Positions 15,218 to 23,869 of a stretch of 64,000 nt of DNA are shown piece by piece (positions within the stretch are counted from its first letter, which is position 1; each line of letters starts with the position of its first letter). Under the pieces are notes generated by a model. It was not told where the DNA came from, did no database searches, and was given only the letters and a program-made list of their open reading frames with translations. The DNA is from Alphaproteobacteria bacterium UBA6411 (lineage in GTDB: Bacteria > Pseudomonadota > Alphaproteobacteria > CAAGCB01 > CAG-977), in NCBI GenBank assembly GCA_002438565.1, contig DJPN01000028.1:14876-78875 (forward strand). Direction: 5' to 3'. The position numbers and the translations under genes were made by a program.

Positions 15218-17544
15218 CGGGCGTCTCCGTAGTGTTTGAGAAAGTATTCGGTCGGGTTTTCGGCGTTGCGTTTCGCATAGTTCCAAAAGCGCACGGCTTT
15301 TGCACCGCCTTTAAAAGCGTTCAGGTATTCGCCCAAACAGCTCATATCCGTTTCCAAAAACACGTTCAGGCGGTTTCTCTGCATTAAAACGGGACGTTTC
15401 GCGCCCTCTATCTTTGCTCCTTTGGTCAAGACGAACTCCGTTTCGCTTTCCGTCAGGTTGAACCCGTCGATTTCCTCCGCCGTTCCCGCGCACCCGTCAT
15501 AGAAAAACCGCGTGTGGCAGTTCGTTAAAATCGTTTCCTTGATGTTCAATGTTTTCAAATCATTCGTTCCCTGAAACGCCATAAATATCGCCATGCGCTG
15601 TTTGCGGGCGGTTTTCAGCAGCTTTTCGATTTCCGCTTTCAACGGCGCGGACGAAAGCAATGTCGGCGCTTCGTCCACAATCAGCAAAGACGGCTTGCCG
15701 CTTTGCGCGTTTCGTTCAATCTTTTTGAACAGGTAAAAAAACAATGCCGCCGCCGCGTTCGCGTCGTCTTTCACGTTGTCCAGTCCGAACACGTTCAGCC
15801 GGCTTTTCGTCACGTCCAGCGTGTCCTTTTCCCCGTTGAACAGTTTGGCGTTCAAAGTGTTGCCCTTCACCCACTTTTCCAGCTTGTCCTTAAACGCGCC
15901 GTTCGGAGCCAGTTCCGCCGCGTACAGATCCATTCGGCGATTGAAGCGCGGCTGTTTCAGCATTTCGGACACGAATATCCGAATGTCTTTCTTTTCCGCT
16001 TCCGTTTCCGCGTTCGTCAGGATTTGCATAAACAGGTTCAGCGTCGTTTCTTCGCCCGCTTCGCAGTCGAACGGGTTCAAGCTGATTTCCCCGTCATGAC
16101 TGATCTGATGATACGTTCCGCCGACCAAATCCGTGAACACCGTCACGCCGTTGTCGCGGTCGAGCATAAACACGGACAAGTCGGGATACGCCGCCAGAGC
16201 TTGCGCGACCAGATGCAGAATCAGCACCGTTTTGCCCGAACCGGTCGGCGCGAACACGGCGCAATGGGGCGGAGCCTGATCCTCCGCCGTCGCGTGGAAC
16301 GTGAACCCGAACGGATTGCCGGAGGGAACGCTCGGAAACCGGCAGACCGGACTTTCGCCCCAGTCGCACCGCGTCAAGCCCGTTTCCGCCCGCGTCATCG
16401 GGCATAAATCCGCAAGGTTCGCCGATGTCAAAAACAGTTCGCGGTTAAAATAATCCCGCCCCGGCGTTTGTCCCCAAAACTTCGGCATGGCAAGCTGTTC
16501 TTCCAACACGGGACGAATGCCGAATCTGCCCAGAACGCCGTACACATCTTGCGCGGCTTTATGTATGTACGCTTTGTCCTGTAAATTCAAAAACACCGTC
16601 AGTTCGACGTTTGCCAAAGACAGCTTGTCGGAATCGACTTTGTCGCGCAAAGACTTGATTTCCTCGTTCGCCTGTGTGTTAAACTCTTTTCTGCCCAGAT
16701 TCATTTGCGACCTGCGCTTGTCGAGGTTCGCCAAAGCGGCGGATTTCGCAACGGGCTGAACGTGCGTCGATACCGTCATCGGATAAGGAAGCGCAAGCAC
16801 TCCGTCATAGATTTTCGCCGACACGTCTTCGCCGAAATCCTTTATCCCGAACACAAGGCGGAACGTTTGCGCCGCGCCGAACGTTTGCGTGATCAATCCC
16901 GTCCGTTCGATTTTGATTCTCGACCGTTCGATGCGGTGAATGTTCGTTTCTGCGTCCGATACGGGGATTTCCCCCGCGTTGTAAAACGACGACAGAAACG
17001 ACAGCAAAGGCGATACGCCGTCTTTGCCGCTTTTGGTCAGGACTTTCGGTTCCAAGTCGGCAAGCGCGGTGAAAATTTCCCGCATGACGGCATCGATTTC
17101 GGCTTCCGAAGCCGCCGACACGACGACAAAGTGCCTTGTTTTGAACGATGTTTCCAGCCGGTTTTCCCAGCGTTTACCCATCTCGTCCAAAAACGGATTG
17201 CCGCACGGGGCTTTTTTAGCCGCGGGAAACAGCGTCTTTTGGCTGACAATCCGCAAATGAACCTTGTTTTCCGACACGTTCCGATAAAACAAGGCGCGCG
17301 CCGACGCCGCTTTTTCCAAATCGTCCGCCCGCTTGCCCGCGACGCTTTGTCCCGCCAGTTCCACCACCTTGAACATCTGTTCCGTTCGGGTCAGCACCAG
17401 CGTTTCGCCTTTAATCGCCGTCAGCGGCACTTCGTCCTCGACAAACGTCAGATTTTCCGCCCTGTTTTGCGGAGCAAAAGCGCGATATGTCAGCGCGGCG
17501 CAAGCCCCCGCGCCGATCAGCGGCAGCAGAAACTCAAAGCTCAT
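15214..17544 (-). CDS. virB4: VirB4 T4SS ATPase
   Basis: 776 residues, normal VirB4 length. The N-terminal CagE/TrbE/VirB4 domain is followed by a C-terminal P-loop domain with Walker A APTGSGKT (432-439), Walker B LLIVDEAPTLL, and the RKQRMAIFMAFQGTNDL segment near the C-terminus. VirB4 is the largest conserved ATPase of the apparatus; it acts at the inner membrane in pilus biogenesis and substrate transfer. It overlaps virB3 by 11 bases and the following small gene by 4. Confidence 0.97.
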   Translation of the reverse strand: MSFEFLLPLIGAGACAALTYRAFAPQNRAENLTFVEDEVPLTAIKGETLVLTRTEQMFKVVELAGQSVAGKRADDLEKAASARALFYRNVSENKVHLRIVSQKTLFPAAKKAPCGNPFLDEMGKRWENRLETSFKTRHFVVVSAASEAEIDAVMREIFTALADLEPKVLTKSGKDGVSPLLSFLSSFYNAGEIPVSDAETNIHRIERSRIKIERTGLITQTFGAAQTFRLVFGIKDFGEDVSAKIYDGVLALPYPMTVSTHVQPVAKSAALANLDKRRSQMNLGRKEFNTQANEEIKSLRDKVDSDKLSLANVELTVFLNLQDKAYIHKAAQDVYGVLGRFGIRPVLEEQLAMPKFWGQTPGRDYFNRELFLTSANLADLCPMTRAETGLTRCDWGESPVCRFPSVPSGNPFGFTFHATAEDQAPPHCAVFAPTGSGKTVLILHLVAQALAAYPDLSVFMLDRDNGVTVFTDLVGGTYHQISHDGEISLNPFDCEAGEETTLNLFMQILTNAETEAEKKDIRIFVSEMLKQPRFNRRMDLYAAELAPNGAFKDKLEKWVKGNTLNAKLFNGEKDTLDVTKSRLNVFGLDNVKDDANAAAALFFYLFKKIERNAQSGKPSLLIVDEAPTLLSSAPLKAEIEKLLKTARKQRMAIFMAFQGTNDLKTLNIKETILTNCHTRFFYDGCAGTAEEIDGFNLTESETEFVLTKGAKIEGAKRPVLMQRNRLNVFLETDMSCLGEYLNAFKGGAKAVRFWNYAKRNAENPTEYFLKHYGDAR

Positions 17545-17848
17545 AGCAAAACCCCGTTTCTTTAAAGAGGTTTTTCGTTTTAAACCCCGGCGTGCCGGTG
17601 ATTTTAAAGCCGGCGTTTTCGCACAAACGCCAATACGCGTTGCGCAAAATGTTGTTGATATGCGGTTCCCTGTTGGTCAATCCGATGCAGAACGCGTGGG
17701 AAGCGACCGCGCAAACGACCGTCAGCATCGGTTCCCGCGCCAAAACCGTCAGCGCAACCGCGCCGAAGACCTCGCAATACAGCAGCGAATTTGCGACGAA
17801 CAATGTTTTGGGCGGCTTTGTCGCCGCGCCGTAAATAACCGACGGCAT
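17534..17848 (-). CDS. virB3: VirB3-type inner-membrane protein
   Basis: 104 residues. A hydrophobic segment in the first half (about 25-58) and a polar C-terminus follow the VirB3 pattern. The gene sits between virB2 and virB4, as in almost all P-type systems. The ATG shares one base with the virB2 stop (TGATG) and the 3' end overlaps virB4. Confidence 0.85.
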   Translation of the reverse strand: MPSVIYGAATKPPKTLFVANSLLYCEVFGAVALTVLAREPMLTVVCAVASHAFCIGLTNREPHINNILRNAYWRLCENAGFKITGTPGFKTKNLFKETGFCYEL

Positions 17849-18183
17849 CACATCGCCCCCATAAACAGTTCGACAATCCAGCCCAAGCCCGAAAACGCCG
17901 CCATAATGATCGCCAGTCTGATGCAGGTTTCTTTTTTAAACCGATCCGTCAACGACGCTAAAAAGCAGACGACCATGCAAGCCATCGCCAGCCACTTGCC
18001 AAGCGTAACGGCGTTTTCGATCAGGGTTTTCAGGGCATTCTGCGCCTGCGTGAACGGGTTGGCGTTCAGCACCGGCATCGCGGCTTGCGCAATCTCCGGC
18101 AAGCTCATTGTTAAAACTGCGACAAGAGTGACTTTTAAAGTGATAGCGCAAATTGCGCCGGTTTTCTTTTTTACACATGACAT
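17848..18183 (-). CDS. virB2: VirB2/TrbC-type major pilin
   Basis: 111 residues. A long signal sequence ends in LPEIAQA (about residue 34) and is followed by a mature protein with two hydrophobic helices separated by a short basic loop (DRFKKETCIR), the two-helix hairpin of conjugative pilins. The start has GGAGG 9 bases upstream. It is the first gene of the virB2-virB3-virB4 block, downstream of an AT-rich leader. Confidence 0.9.
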   Translation of the reverse strand: MSCVKKKTGAICAITLKVTLVAVLTMSLPEIAQAAMPVLNANPFTQAQNALKTLIENAVTLGKWLAMACMVVCFLASLTDRFKKETCIRLAIIMAAFSGLGWIVELFMGAM

Positions 18184-18255
18184 TTATGTTGCCTCCGTTT
18201 TTCAAGACTGAAAGAGCAGCAACAAAAATGTTTCTGTCGGTAAAGACCGTAATTG

Positions 18256-18283
18256 AGAATACCTGCCGCATTTTCAAAATCAA
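18256..18283 (-). promoter_or_regulatory. Candidate promoter of the virB2 operon
   Basis: On the minus strand TTGATT (18283-18278) and TATTCT (18261-18256) are separated by 16 bases, about 75 bases upstream of virB2. Weak consensus match. Confidence 0.35.
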
Positions 18284-18368
18284 GTGTTTTTATTATTTAT
18301 TTTTAACAACATCAACTATAATCAATTAAAATCACTTTATATCAACTTAATTTAAAAATTATAATTCG

Positions 18369-18397
18369 TTGATTTTTAAATTTTCAATGCTTATACT
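18369..18397 (+). promoter_or_regulatory. Candidate promoter of the gene at 18508
   Basis: TTGATT (18369-18374), a 17-base spacer and TATACT (18392-18397). This would leave a leader of about 100 bases. Confidence 0.5.
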
Positions 18398-18507
18398 GTT
18401 TTTTGTTTTTTAACAATGTCGAGAATTCTCTCCGCACCGTATTCATCTTATCGTTCAAGTGTGTGTGACGACTTTTTTTGAACGCAACATTGTTGGGAGA
18501 CATCTCT

Positions 18508-18996
18508 ATGACAGACAAATCATTGGAAGAACAGTTCGAGGAAACGGAACCGACGAAAAACATTCTGGCGGGGCAGGAAGGTTTGATCCGCCGTCCCGTG
18601 TTTGAGGGCGAGTTCGGCAAATCGCAAACGTTCAAAGGCTACGAGGTCGCGCCCGTGCGCGTCAAATCCGTGTACGCGAAAGAAGATCAGCTTTGGGTCA
18701 AGTTCGAGCGGCTGGACGGTAAAGACGGCTTCAACACCCGCATCGACAACGCCTATCAGCAGTTCCGCAACACCAAAGAAATGACGCAGGACGAAATCGA
18801 CAAAGCCGAATGGATGAAAGCCCGCAACAAATTGGACAGTCCCGCTTTTGTACAAAAACTGATTCATCAGGGCAAATCCGTCGATGAATTGATGAAGGTC
18901 GCCGGCTATACCCGCGAACGCTTTGAAAAGCAAAACGAAAAAGCACAAACCGCAATGCCCGGCGGCATCGACCCGCCGTCCTTAACCCAAGCGTAA
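18508..18996 (+). CDS. Unknown element-borne protein, possibly cut short by a stop codon
   Basis: 162 residues, soluble, charged, no signal or membrane segment. The ATG at 18508 has GGGAGA upstream. No family is recognised. The frame does not decay after the TAA at 18994: the next 23 codons (18997-19065) encode a Lys/Ala/Ser-rich tail ending in EQDSIPF before a TGA. That end resembles the acidic ...IPF tip of single-stranded-DNA-binding proteins. Either the TAA is a recent nonsense change or it is read through. The gene diverges from virB2 and is followed by a terminator. Confidence 0.7.
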   Translation: MTDKSLEEQFEETEPTKNILAGQEGLIRRPVFEGEFGKSQTFKGYEVAPVRVKSVYAKEDQLWVKFERLDGKDGFNTRIDNAYQQFRNTKEMTQDEIDKAEWMKARNKLDSPAFVQKLIHQGKSVDELMKVAGYTRERFEKQNEKAQTAMPGGIDPPSLTQA

Positions 18997-19081
18997 ACGC
19001 AATCCGTCGCCCCCAAAAAATCCAAGGCGAAATCCAAAGCGCGCGAACAGGACTCTATCCCGTTCTGAGCCCAACCATAAC

Positions 19082-19106
19082 AGAGGGGCTAAACCGCCCC
19101 TCTTTT
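19082..19106 (+). terminator. Intrinsic terminator
   Basis: AGAGGGG (19082-19088) pairs with CCCCTCT (19097-19103) around an 8-base loop, followed by a T run. It lies between convergent genes and may serve mainly the plus-strand gene. Confidence 0.75.
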
Positions 19107-19112
19107 ACAAAC

Positions 19113-20510
19113 CTATTTTTTCACAACCCAATGACCGCCGAATGTTCCACCGGCACGAAGAATCTTTTGTTCTTTTTTCAGTTTGTCCAGTTGCCATTTG
19201 ATGCCGCTCTCGGACAATCCCGTCTTTTCAGCAAGTTCCTTTCGGGTAATCGTCGGTTTTTCAGCAATAGCGTTCATTATTTTTTGTTCGGTGGTATGGA
19301 CAGTTTGGTCAGTTGTTTGGACAGTTTGGTCAGTTGTTTGGGCAGTTTCTTCTTTTCCCCGATACAAAATCACGCGAAAAAACGAATCATTGTTTTCAAA
19401 AACAGGCTCTTTCAAACCTTCCTGCTTTGCTAAATCCACGATCCTTTGAAGACCCGTTCCCCACTTTTCAATGATGCCCATGCGGCTGAACACTTCCGCA
19501 ATCACTTTGTTCCTCGGCTTGGAACGCCCCTTTAACGCGTCTTTCAGCGTCAATCCCCGGCACAGCGCCCCCGGAGAGGAAACCTCCAAACGGTCGTCAA
19601 AGACGGAAACCTGTATCATGCCCTCGTCCATATAAGAACGATGGCAGATGGCGTTGCATATCATTTCGCGAATGGCGGCGGGCGGCAGTTCAAATTTATC
19701 CTGCCGGATCAATCCTTCGATGACCGCCCCCATTCTGATGTTTCTTAAAACGTACTGATACGCGTCTTCAAGCAAACGGCAAAGGGATCCTTCATATTCC
19801 TTACGGTCGAGGAATACGGATTTGCTTTCGCCTTTAAACACGGCGCATTGGATTTTTGCCTGTCCGAACGGATTGTCCGTCAGCAATGCAAAAGCGTTCG
19901 TCGGCAAGATTTCCGTCTTGTCCTGCTTTAACACGCCCCAGCCGATCAAAGTTTCCTTTGTCGTTTTAGGCGCGCTTTGTCCGTCTTTTTCGGTTCTGTA
20001 CCGATTGATGTCGGAACAAAGTTTTTTGACGGCGCGATCCGTCAGCGCGTAACTCCGGCAAACCTGTTCGTCCCAAGACTGATTGGAGCCGTCCAACATC
20101 ATTTCCCGTATCTGTTCCGTGTCCGCGGGTCTGGAAGTCGCGCCGACGCGAACATAAACGCCTTTGTCCAATCCGCCGCTTTTGAGCATATACGGACGGT
20201 TGAACCCTGCGGCGATGTCAACCAGAACAACGGTCTTATCCTCAATGGTTTCAAATGAAATGTCCGGAACGATTTTAGGCGCGCAGGAATCCGAAACAGC
20301 GTTGGCAATCGCGTCCATAATTTTAAAAACATTGTCTTTTTCGACACCGACGACCTGACGACTTTTGTCATCAATCCCGAAAATCAGCCTTCCGCCGTCC
20401 GTGTTGGCAAACGCCACGACCGTTTTCAAATAAGATTCCGACTTTGAAGAAAGCACGGCTTTAAATTCAAGCGTTTTGCTTTCACCTTTCAACAAAGTGC
20501 TCTTGTCCAT
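19113..20510 (-). CDS. AlbA_2 (Schlafen-type) putative transcriptional regulator/ATP-binding protein
   Basis: 465 residues. The N-terminal AlbA_2 domain begins GESKTLEFKAVLSS and contains the GGRLIFGIDD motif. The middle part (PAAIREMICNAICHRSY, RLEVSSPG, EKWGTGLQRI) is the HATPase_c_4/RecG-like C-terminal domain seen in this family. A C-terminal winged helix (KPTITRKELAEKTGLSESGI) completes it. A Thr/Gln-rich linker built from 21-bp repeats joins the last two domains. Such proteins are often named ATP-dependent DNA helicase-like or putative regulators; helicase motifs are absent here. It lies at the right flank of the secretion cluster. Confidence 0.88.
   Translation of the reverse strand: MDKSTLLKGESKTLEFKAVLSSKSESYLKTVVAFANTDGGRLIFGIDDKSRQVVGVEKDNVFKIMDAIANAVSDSCAPKIVPDISFETIEDKTVVLVDIAAGFNRPYMLKSGGLDKGVYVRVGATSRPADTEQIREMMLDGSNQSWDEQVCRSYALTDRAVKKLCSDINRYRTEKDGQSAPKTTKETLIGWGVLKQDKTEILPTNAFALLTDNPFGQAKIQCAVFKGESKSVFLDRKEYEGSLCRLLEDAYQYVLRNIRMGAVIEGLIRQDKFELPPAAIREMICNAICHRSYMDEGMIQVSVFDDRLEVSSPGALCRGLTLKDALKGRSKPRNKVIAEVFSRMGIIEKWGTGLQRIVDLAKQEGLKEPVFENNDSFFRVILYRGKEETAQTTDQTVQTTDQTVHTTEQKIMNAIAEKPTITRKELAEKTGLSESGIKWQLDKLKKEQKILRAGGTFGGHWVVKK
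19297..19348. repeat. 21-bp tandem repeat within the AlbA_2 gene
   Basis: Two full units (19297-19317, 19318-19338) and a partial third encode the TTDQTVQ linker repeats of the protein. Being in frame (7 codons), copy-number changes would only alter linker length. Confidence 0.8.
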
Positions 20511-20824
20511 TTTTCCTCGCTTTTCGGGATAATTGAAAGTTTAATTCATTTATACTTTCTTTTCAAAGCGAACGCAACCGTTGTCCCGCAGCGATCGGTT
20601 ACGTTTTGTTCCCGCCGTCAAGTTTCACGTTTTTTGCTTTTTCAACTTTTTTAAGCAGTTTCCGCATCATTTCCAGCCTTTTTCGATATTTTCCAATCAA
20701 CTCTTTCAGGCGGTCGTTTTGACGCGTCAGCGGCGGTTTGGACGGTGGCGACCGGCCGGCCGCTTCGGATATTGGTGATTATCAACCGCAGCTAACCGCT
20801 AACGGCCCAGCCGGCTTTACCTCT
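20511..20824. other. Intergenic region at the right flank of the accessory block
   Basis: 314 bases between the AlbA_2 gene and the DUF308 gene. Apart from a possible gene remnant (20599-20778) I see no gene, tRNA or clear attachment site. It is a plausible place for the element boundary. Confidence 0.5.
20599..20778 (-). pseudogene. Possible C-terminal remnant of a lost gene
   Basis: A 59-codon open stretch on the minus strand ends in a basic amphipathic helix (RQNDRLKELIGKYRKRLEMM) and a short tail (KLDGGNKT, stop). It looks coding but is preceded directly by in-frame stops and lacks a start except for two internal ATG codons at 20665-20670. No family recognised. Confidence 0.25.
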
Positions 20825-21361
20825 TTAAATCTCTGTCATTCTTTTCATGGTGAAGTATTCCAGCAAACTGAACACTCCGAACAGCACCAGATAAGAACCG
20901 AGCATCAGCGAAATTGTCAACGCTCCGATAACGGGGTGGGCAATAATCAACAATCCGAACACAATGCCCAAAATGCCGTTTACCAGCGTCCATTTCCACG
21001 AATAAAAGCCCGCGTCTTTCATTTCAAAGGCGAAAGCCGTTTGAATCACTCCGACTCCCAAAGCCCAAACGGCCAAAAAAATCGGCAAGGACAATGCTGT
21101 TACTCCCAAGTTTGTGACCAACACCAATCCGATGAGAATATCCAGCAATCCCAACGCCAGCCAAGCCCCCGAACGGGAACGGATAAAGGAATACAGATAA
21201 CCGATACCTCCGGCCAAAAAAACAATTCCCAAATAAATCGCCATAGCCAGCAAAACCGAGTCGGGATGAAACCACGTCCATACGCCGGCGATAATCATCA
21301 AAATACCGAAAAAAGGCAAACCTTTGCCGATTTTTATTTTTCCGTTTTCAAAAACAACCAT
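20825..21361 (-). CDS. DUF308/HdeD-family membrane protein
   Basis: 178 residues with about six transmembrane helices in short alternation, for example LPFFGILMIIAGVWTWFHP followed by LLAMAIYLGIVFLAGG. The pattern of paired helices with GxxxxxxG spacing and internal similarity is that of the HdeD/DUF308 group, linked to acid resistance in enterobacteria. The start has AAGGAG 8 bases upstream. The exact role is unknown. Confidence 0.8.
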   Translation of the reverse strand: MVVFENGKIKIGKGLPFFGILMIIAGVWTWFHPDSVLLAMAIYLGIVFLAGGIGYLYSFIRSRSGAWLALGLLDILIGLVLVTNLGVTALSLPIFLAVWALGVGVIQTAFAFEMKDAGFYSWKWTLVNGILGIVFGLLIIAHPVIGALTISLMLGSYLVLFGVFSLLEYFTMKRMTEI

Positions 21362-21442
21362 GTTAAAAGCTCCTTAAAATCTAAGCCGCACAGATATTTA
21401 TGTTTTCCGCGCGGTGTTTTCAAGGGCTTGAACAGATTGTTT

Positions 21443-22804
21443 TTACGCTAAAGCCGTATCGCTTTTCGGGTATTTTCCGCGGATAATAAAATAAGCGACG
21501 GTCAAAACAACGGTTGTTACCGCCCAAGAAACGGGGTATGACAAAAACAGGTGCGTAAAAGTGTGATACTTCGGAATTTGGAACAACGTCGCAATCCAAA
21601 CCAAACGCAATCCGCACGCGCCCGCCAAAGCAATAACCGCGGGAACAAACGATGATCCCAATCCGCGTAAAGCTCCCGTCATAATATCCATCCAGCCGCA
21701 CAGAACATACGGCACGCCGACCATTCGCAAGCGCACCAAGCCCGCTTCTATCGCCGCCGCGTCGCTGGTGTAAATGCCCAGTAACGCCGTTCCGAAAAGA
21801 ATGGCGACTGTTCCCAAAACAATACCGATGACTGTGCCGCATCCCAGTGCGCAAAGTGTGATTTTGTTAATGCGGGCATAGCGTTTTGCACCAATGTTGC
21901 GGCTGATGAATGTTGTCGCCGTCGGCTGAAAAGCGTTCATGCTGATCCAAATAAAGCAATCCACGTTCTGCGACGCCGCCGTCCCCGCCATATACACGGG
22001 ACCGAAAGAATTGACGGCCGATTGAATCACCATGTTGGACAGACTGAACACAACGCTTTGAAAACCGGCAGGGATTCCCAGCTTCAGAATACTCAACACG
22101 ATTTCGGGATTCAGCCGGATTTGGTTGAAAAAGATTTTCGACGAATCCTTGCGCCGCGCCAAAGAAATCAAAACCAGCGTCATGGCGAGCGTTTGCGAAA
22201 TCACGGTGGCGGTCGCAACGCCTGCAACATCCATGTTAAAGCAAATCACGAAAATCAAATTCAAAATGACATTTGTAACGCCGGCCGCAATCAAAAACAT
22301 CAGCGGTTTTTTGGTTTCTCCGTTCGCATACAAAATCGCCGCGCCGAAGTTATAAATCGCTGTCGGAATCATGCCGAAGAAGTAAATTTTAGTGTAAAGC
22401 ACGGAAAGCGGCAAAACGCTTTCCGGCGTTTGCATCATCACCAGAATTCGCGCGGAAAAAACAACTCCGACGGATGCCGAAAAAATTCCCGCCAGCACGC
22501 CCAAAGCAAGCGACGTATGAACAACCCGCCGCAAACGTTTGTAATTTTTCGCCCCCAAACACCGCGAAGCCAAAACGTTCGTGCCGATGCTCATTCCGAT
22601 AAAGAAGTTCGTCAGCAAACTGACCAAAGCCACCGTTGATCCGACCGCCGCCAGCGAATGAGTCGATCCGAAATTGCCCAACACGGCGATATCGGACGCG
22701 TTGAACAGCAGTTGCAAAACGCTGGCCGCCATTAAAGGAATGGCAAAACGCAGCATTGACGGCAACAGCGCGCCGTCGGTCATATCGATTTCGGATTTGG
22801 TCAT
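21443..22804 (-). CDS. MATE-family multidrug/toxin exporter
   Basis: 453 residues with 12 predicted membrane helices in two similar halves, and MATE signatures such as LPSMLRFAIPLMAASVLQLL at the start and the VGSTVALVSLLTNFFIGMSI loop. MATE proteins export cationic compounds in exchange for Na+ or H+. The ATG at 22804 is preceded by AAAGGAGA; the longer open frame upstream has no support. It is transcribed divergently from the formylglycine-generating-enzyme-like gene. Confidence 0.93.
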   Translation of the reverse strand: MTKSEIDMTDGALLPSMLRFAIPLMAASVLQLLFNASDIAVLGNFGSTHSLAAVGSTVALVSLLTNFFIGMSIGTNVLASRCLGAKNYKRLRRVVHTSLALGVLAGIFSASVGVVFSARILVMMQTPESVLPLSVLYTKIYFFGMIPTAIYNFGAAILYANGETKKPLMFLIAAGVTNVILNLIFVICFNMDVAGVATATVISQTLAMTLVLISLARRKDSSKIFFNQIRLNPEIVLSILKLGIPAGFQSVVFSLSNMVIQSAVNSFGPVYMAGTAASQNVDCFIWISMNAFQPTATTFISRNIGAKRYARINKITLCALGCGTVIGIVLGTVAILFGTALLGIYTSDAAAIEAGLVRLRMVGVPYVLCGWMDIMTGALRGLGSSFVPAVIALAGACGLRLVWIATLFQIPKYHTFTHLFLSYPVSWAVTTVVLTVAYFIIRGKYPKSDTALA

Positions 22805-22925
22805 GGGCGTCTCCTTTGCGCGGGAATATAATCCCAAAAACAAAAAAAGTATAAATTTTTTTATAAGGAAAGACCTTGAATTTTCGTTATAAGAGTATAA
22901 CGCTTTAAAACAACGGAGAACGGAT

Positions 22926-23855
22926 ATGAACAATTCAATGAAACAAACGATTCTTGCCGCAAGCTTGGCGGTGTTTTTCTGCACGGGCTTCGGCGCGGAC
23001 AACAGCGGCCGCAAAATGTTCAGACGCAGTACGACGGTTGAAAAAGAACGGCCTCAGCTGAACGATGAAACAAAACGGCTGATTGCCGCTTACCGTCAAA
23101 ATCCGACCGAGGAAAACAAAGCCGCTTTGCGCCGTCAGGTTGAAGCCAATTATGACAAAGTCATCGCCCGCAAAAAAGCTAAGCTGGAAGAACTGAAACA
23201 AACCGCAAAACACGAATCCAAAATTCAAGAAATGCAGGAAATTGTTGATGAAGTGATTCGTGACAGGGATAACCGCATAGAACAAAGCATGCGCCGCTTT
23301 ACCGACCCGCGTCTGCGTCCCGGGGCAAGAAAAGCCAAAGACGGCTTCCTGCCTGTGCTGGGGGCGGCGGAAAATGTGGAAATCGCTTATACGCCCGTAA
23401 CAAATCGCGACTATGACGAATTTTTAAAACAAACGGGCAAAACGCCGTCTTCCGCCGCGCCGAATCATCCCGCTGTCAATGTTTCTTATGTTGACGCGGC
23501 GGCTTATGCCCGCTGGCTGTCGGACAGGGACGGCGTCAACTACCGTTTGCCGACGGAAACGGAATGGGAGTACGCGGCGGGACACATGCCCAAAGACGCC
23601 GACTTTAACAACGGCGTTTCAACCTCTACAACGCCCGTTGACGCGTACAAGGAAACTTTATCAGCCAGCGGTGCGATTGATATGTGGGGCAACTGCTGGG
23701 AATGGACGGCGACACCGAAAAACGGCGGCTATGCCGTCAAAGGCGGCGCGTTCAATTCGCCGCGTATGAAATGCCGCACCGAAACGCGCGATGAAACCCG
23801 CAATGCCTCGACGGGTTATGCAAACGTGTGCTTCCGTCTGGTGCGTGAAAAATGA
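22926..23855 (+). CDS. Secreted SUMF1/formylglycine-generating-enzyme-like protein
   Basis: 309 residues: a signal peptide (about 1-24), a charged helical region (about 45-120) likely to form a coiled coil, and a C-terminal FGE-sulfatase domain. Typical elements are TPVTNRDYDEFLKQTG, HPAVNVSYVDAAAYARWLS, YRLPTETEWEYAA, MWGNCWEWT and VKGGAFNS, with FRLV near the end. FGE-type domains also occur in proteins without sulfatase activation, and no sulfatase gene is nearby, so the catalytic function is uncertain. GGAG lies 8 bases before the ATG. A small LKxG-repeat protein gene follows 14 bases later. Confidence 0.88.
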   Translation: MNNSMKQTILAASLAVFFCTGFGADNSGRKMFRRSTTVEKERPQLNDETKRLIAAYRQNPTEENKAALRRQVEANYDKVIARKKAKLEELKQTAKHESKIQEMQEIVDEVIRDRDNRIEQSMRRFTDPRLRPGARKAKDGFLPVLGAAENVEIAYTPVTNRDYDEFLKQTGKTPSSAAPNHPAVNVSYVDAAAYARWLSDRDGVNYRLPTETEWEYAAGHMPKDADFNNGVSTSTTPVDAYKETLSASGAIDMWGNCWEWTATPKNGGYAVKGGAFNSPRMKCRTETRDETRNASTGYANVCFRLVREK

Positions 23856-23869
23856 AAAGGAGAAAAATC

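Larger units (their letters stand above)
18184..18507. other. AT-rich divergent intergenic region with promoters
   Basis: 324 bases without a gene, strongly AT-rich in 18280-18420. It separates the minus-strand virB2 operon from the plus-strand gene at 18508, so both promoters should lie here. Short ATCAA/ATCAC-type words recur at 18309-18345. An origin of transfer is conceivable here, but no clear nic-site signature was found. Confidence 0.6.

Noticed and set aside
18184..18507. Origin of transfer or replication
   Set aside because: AT-rich with short repeated words, but no inverted repeat with a nic-like site and no relaxase gene to pair it with.
20511..20824. tRNA gene or attachment site at the element end
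   Set aside because: No cloverleaf-forming sequence and no direct repeat matching the left side within the window.
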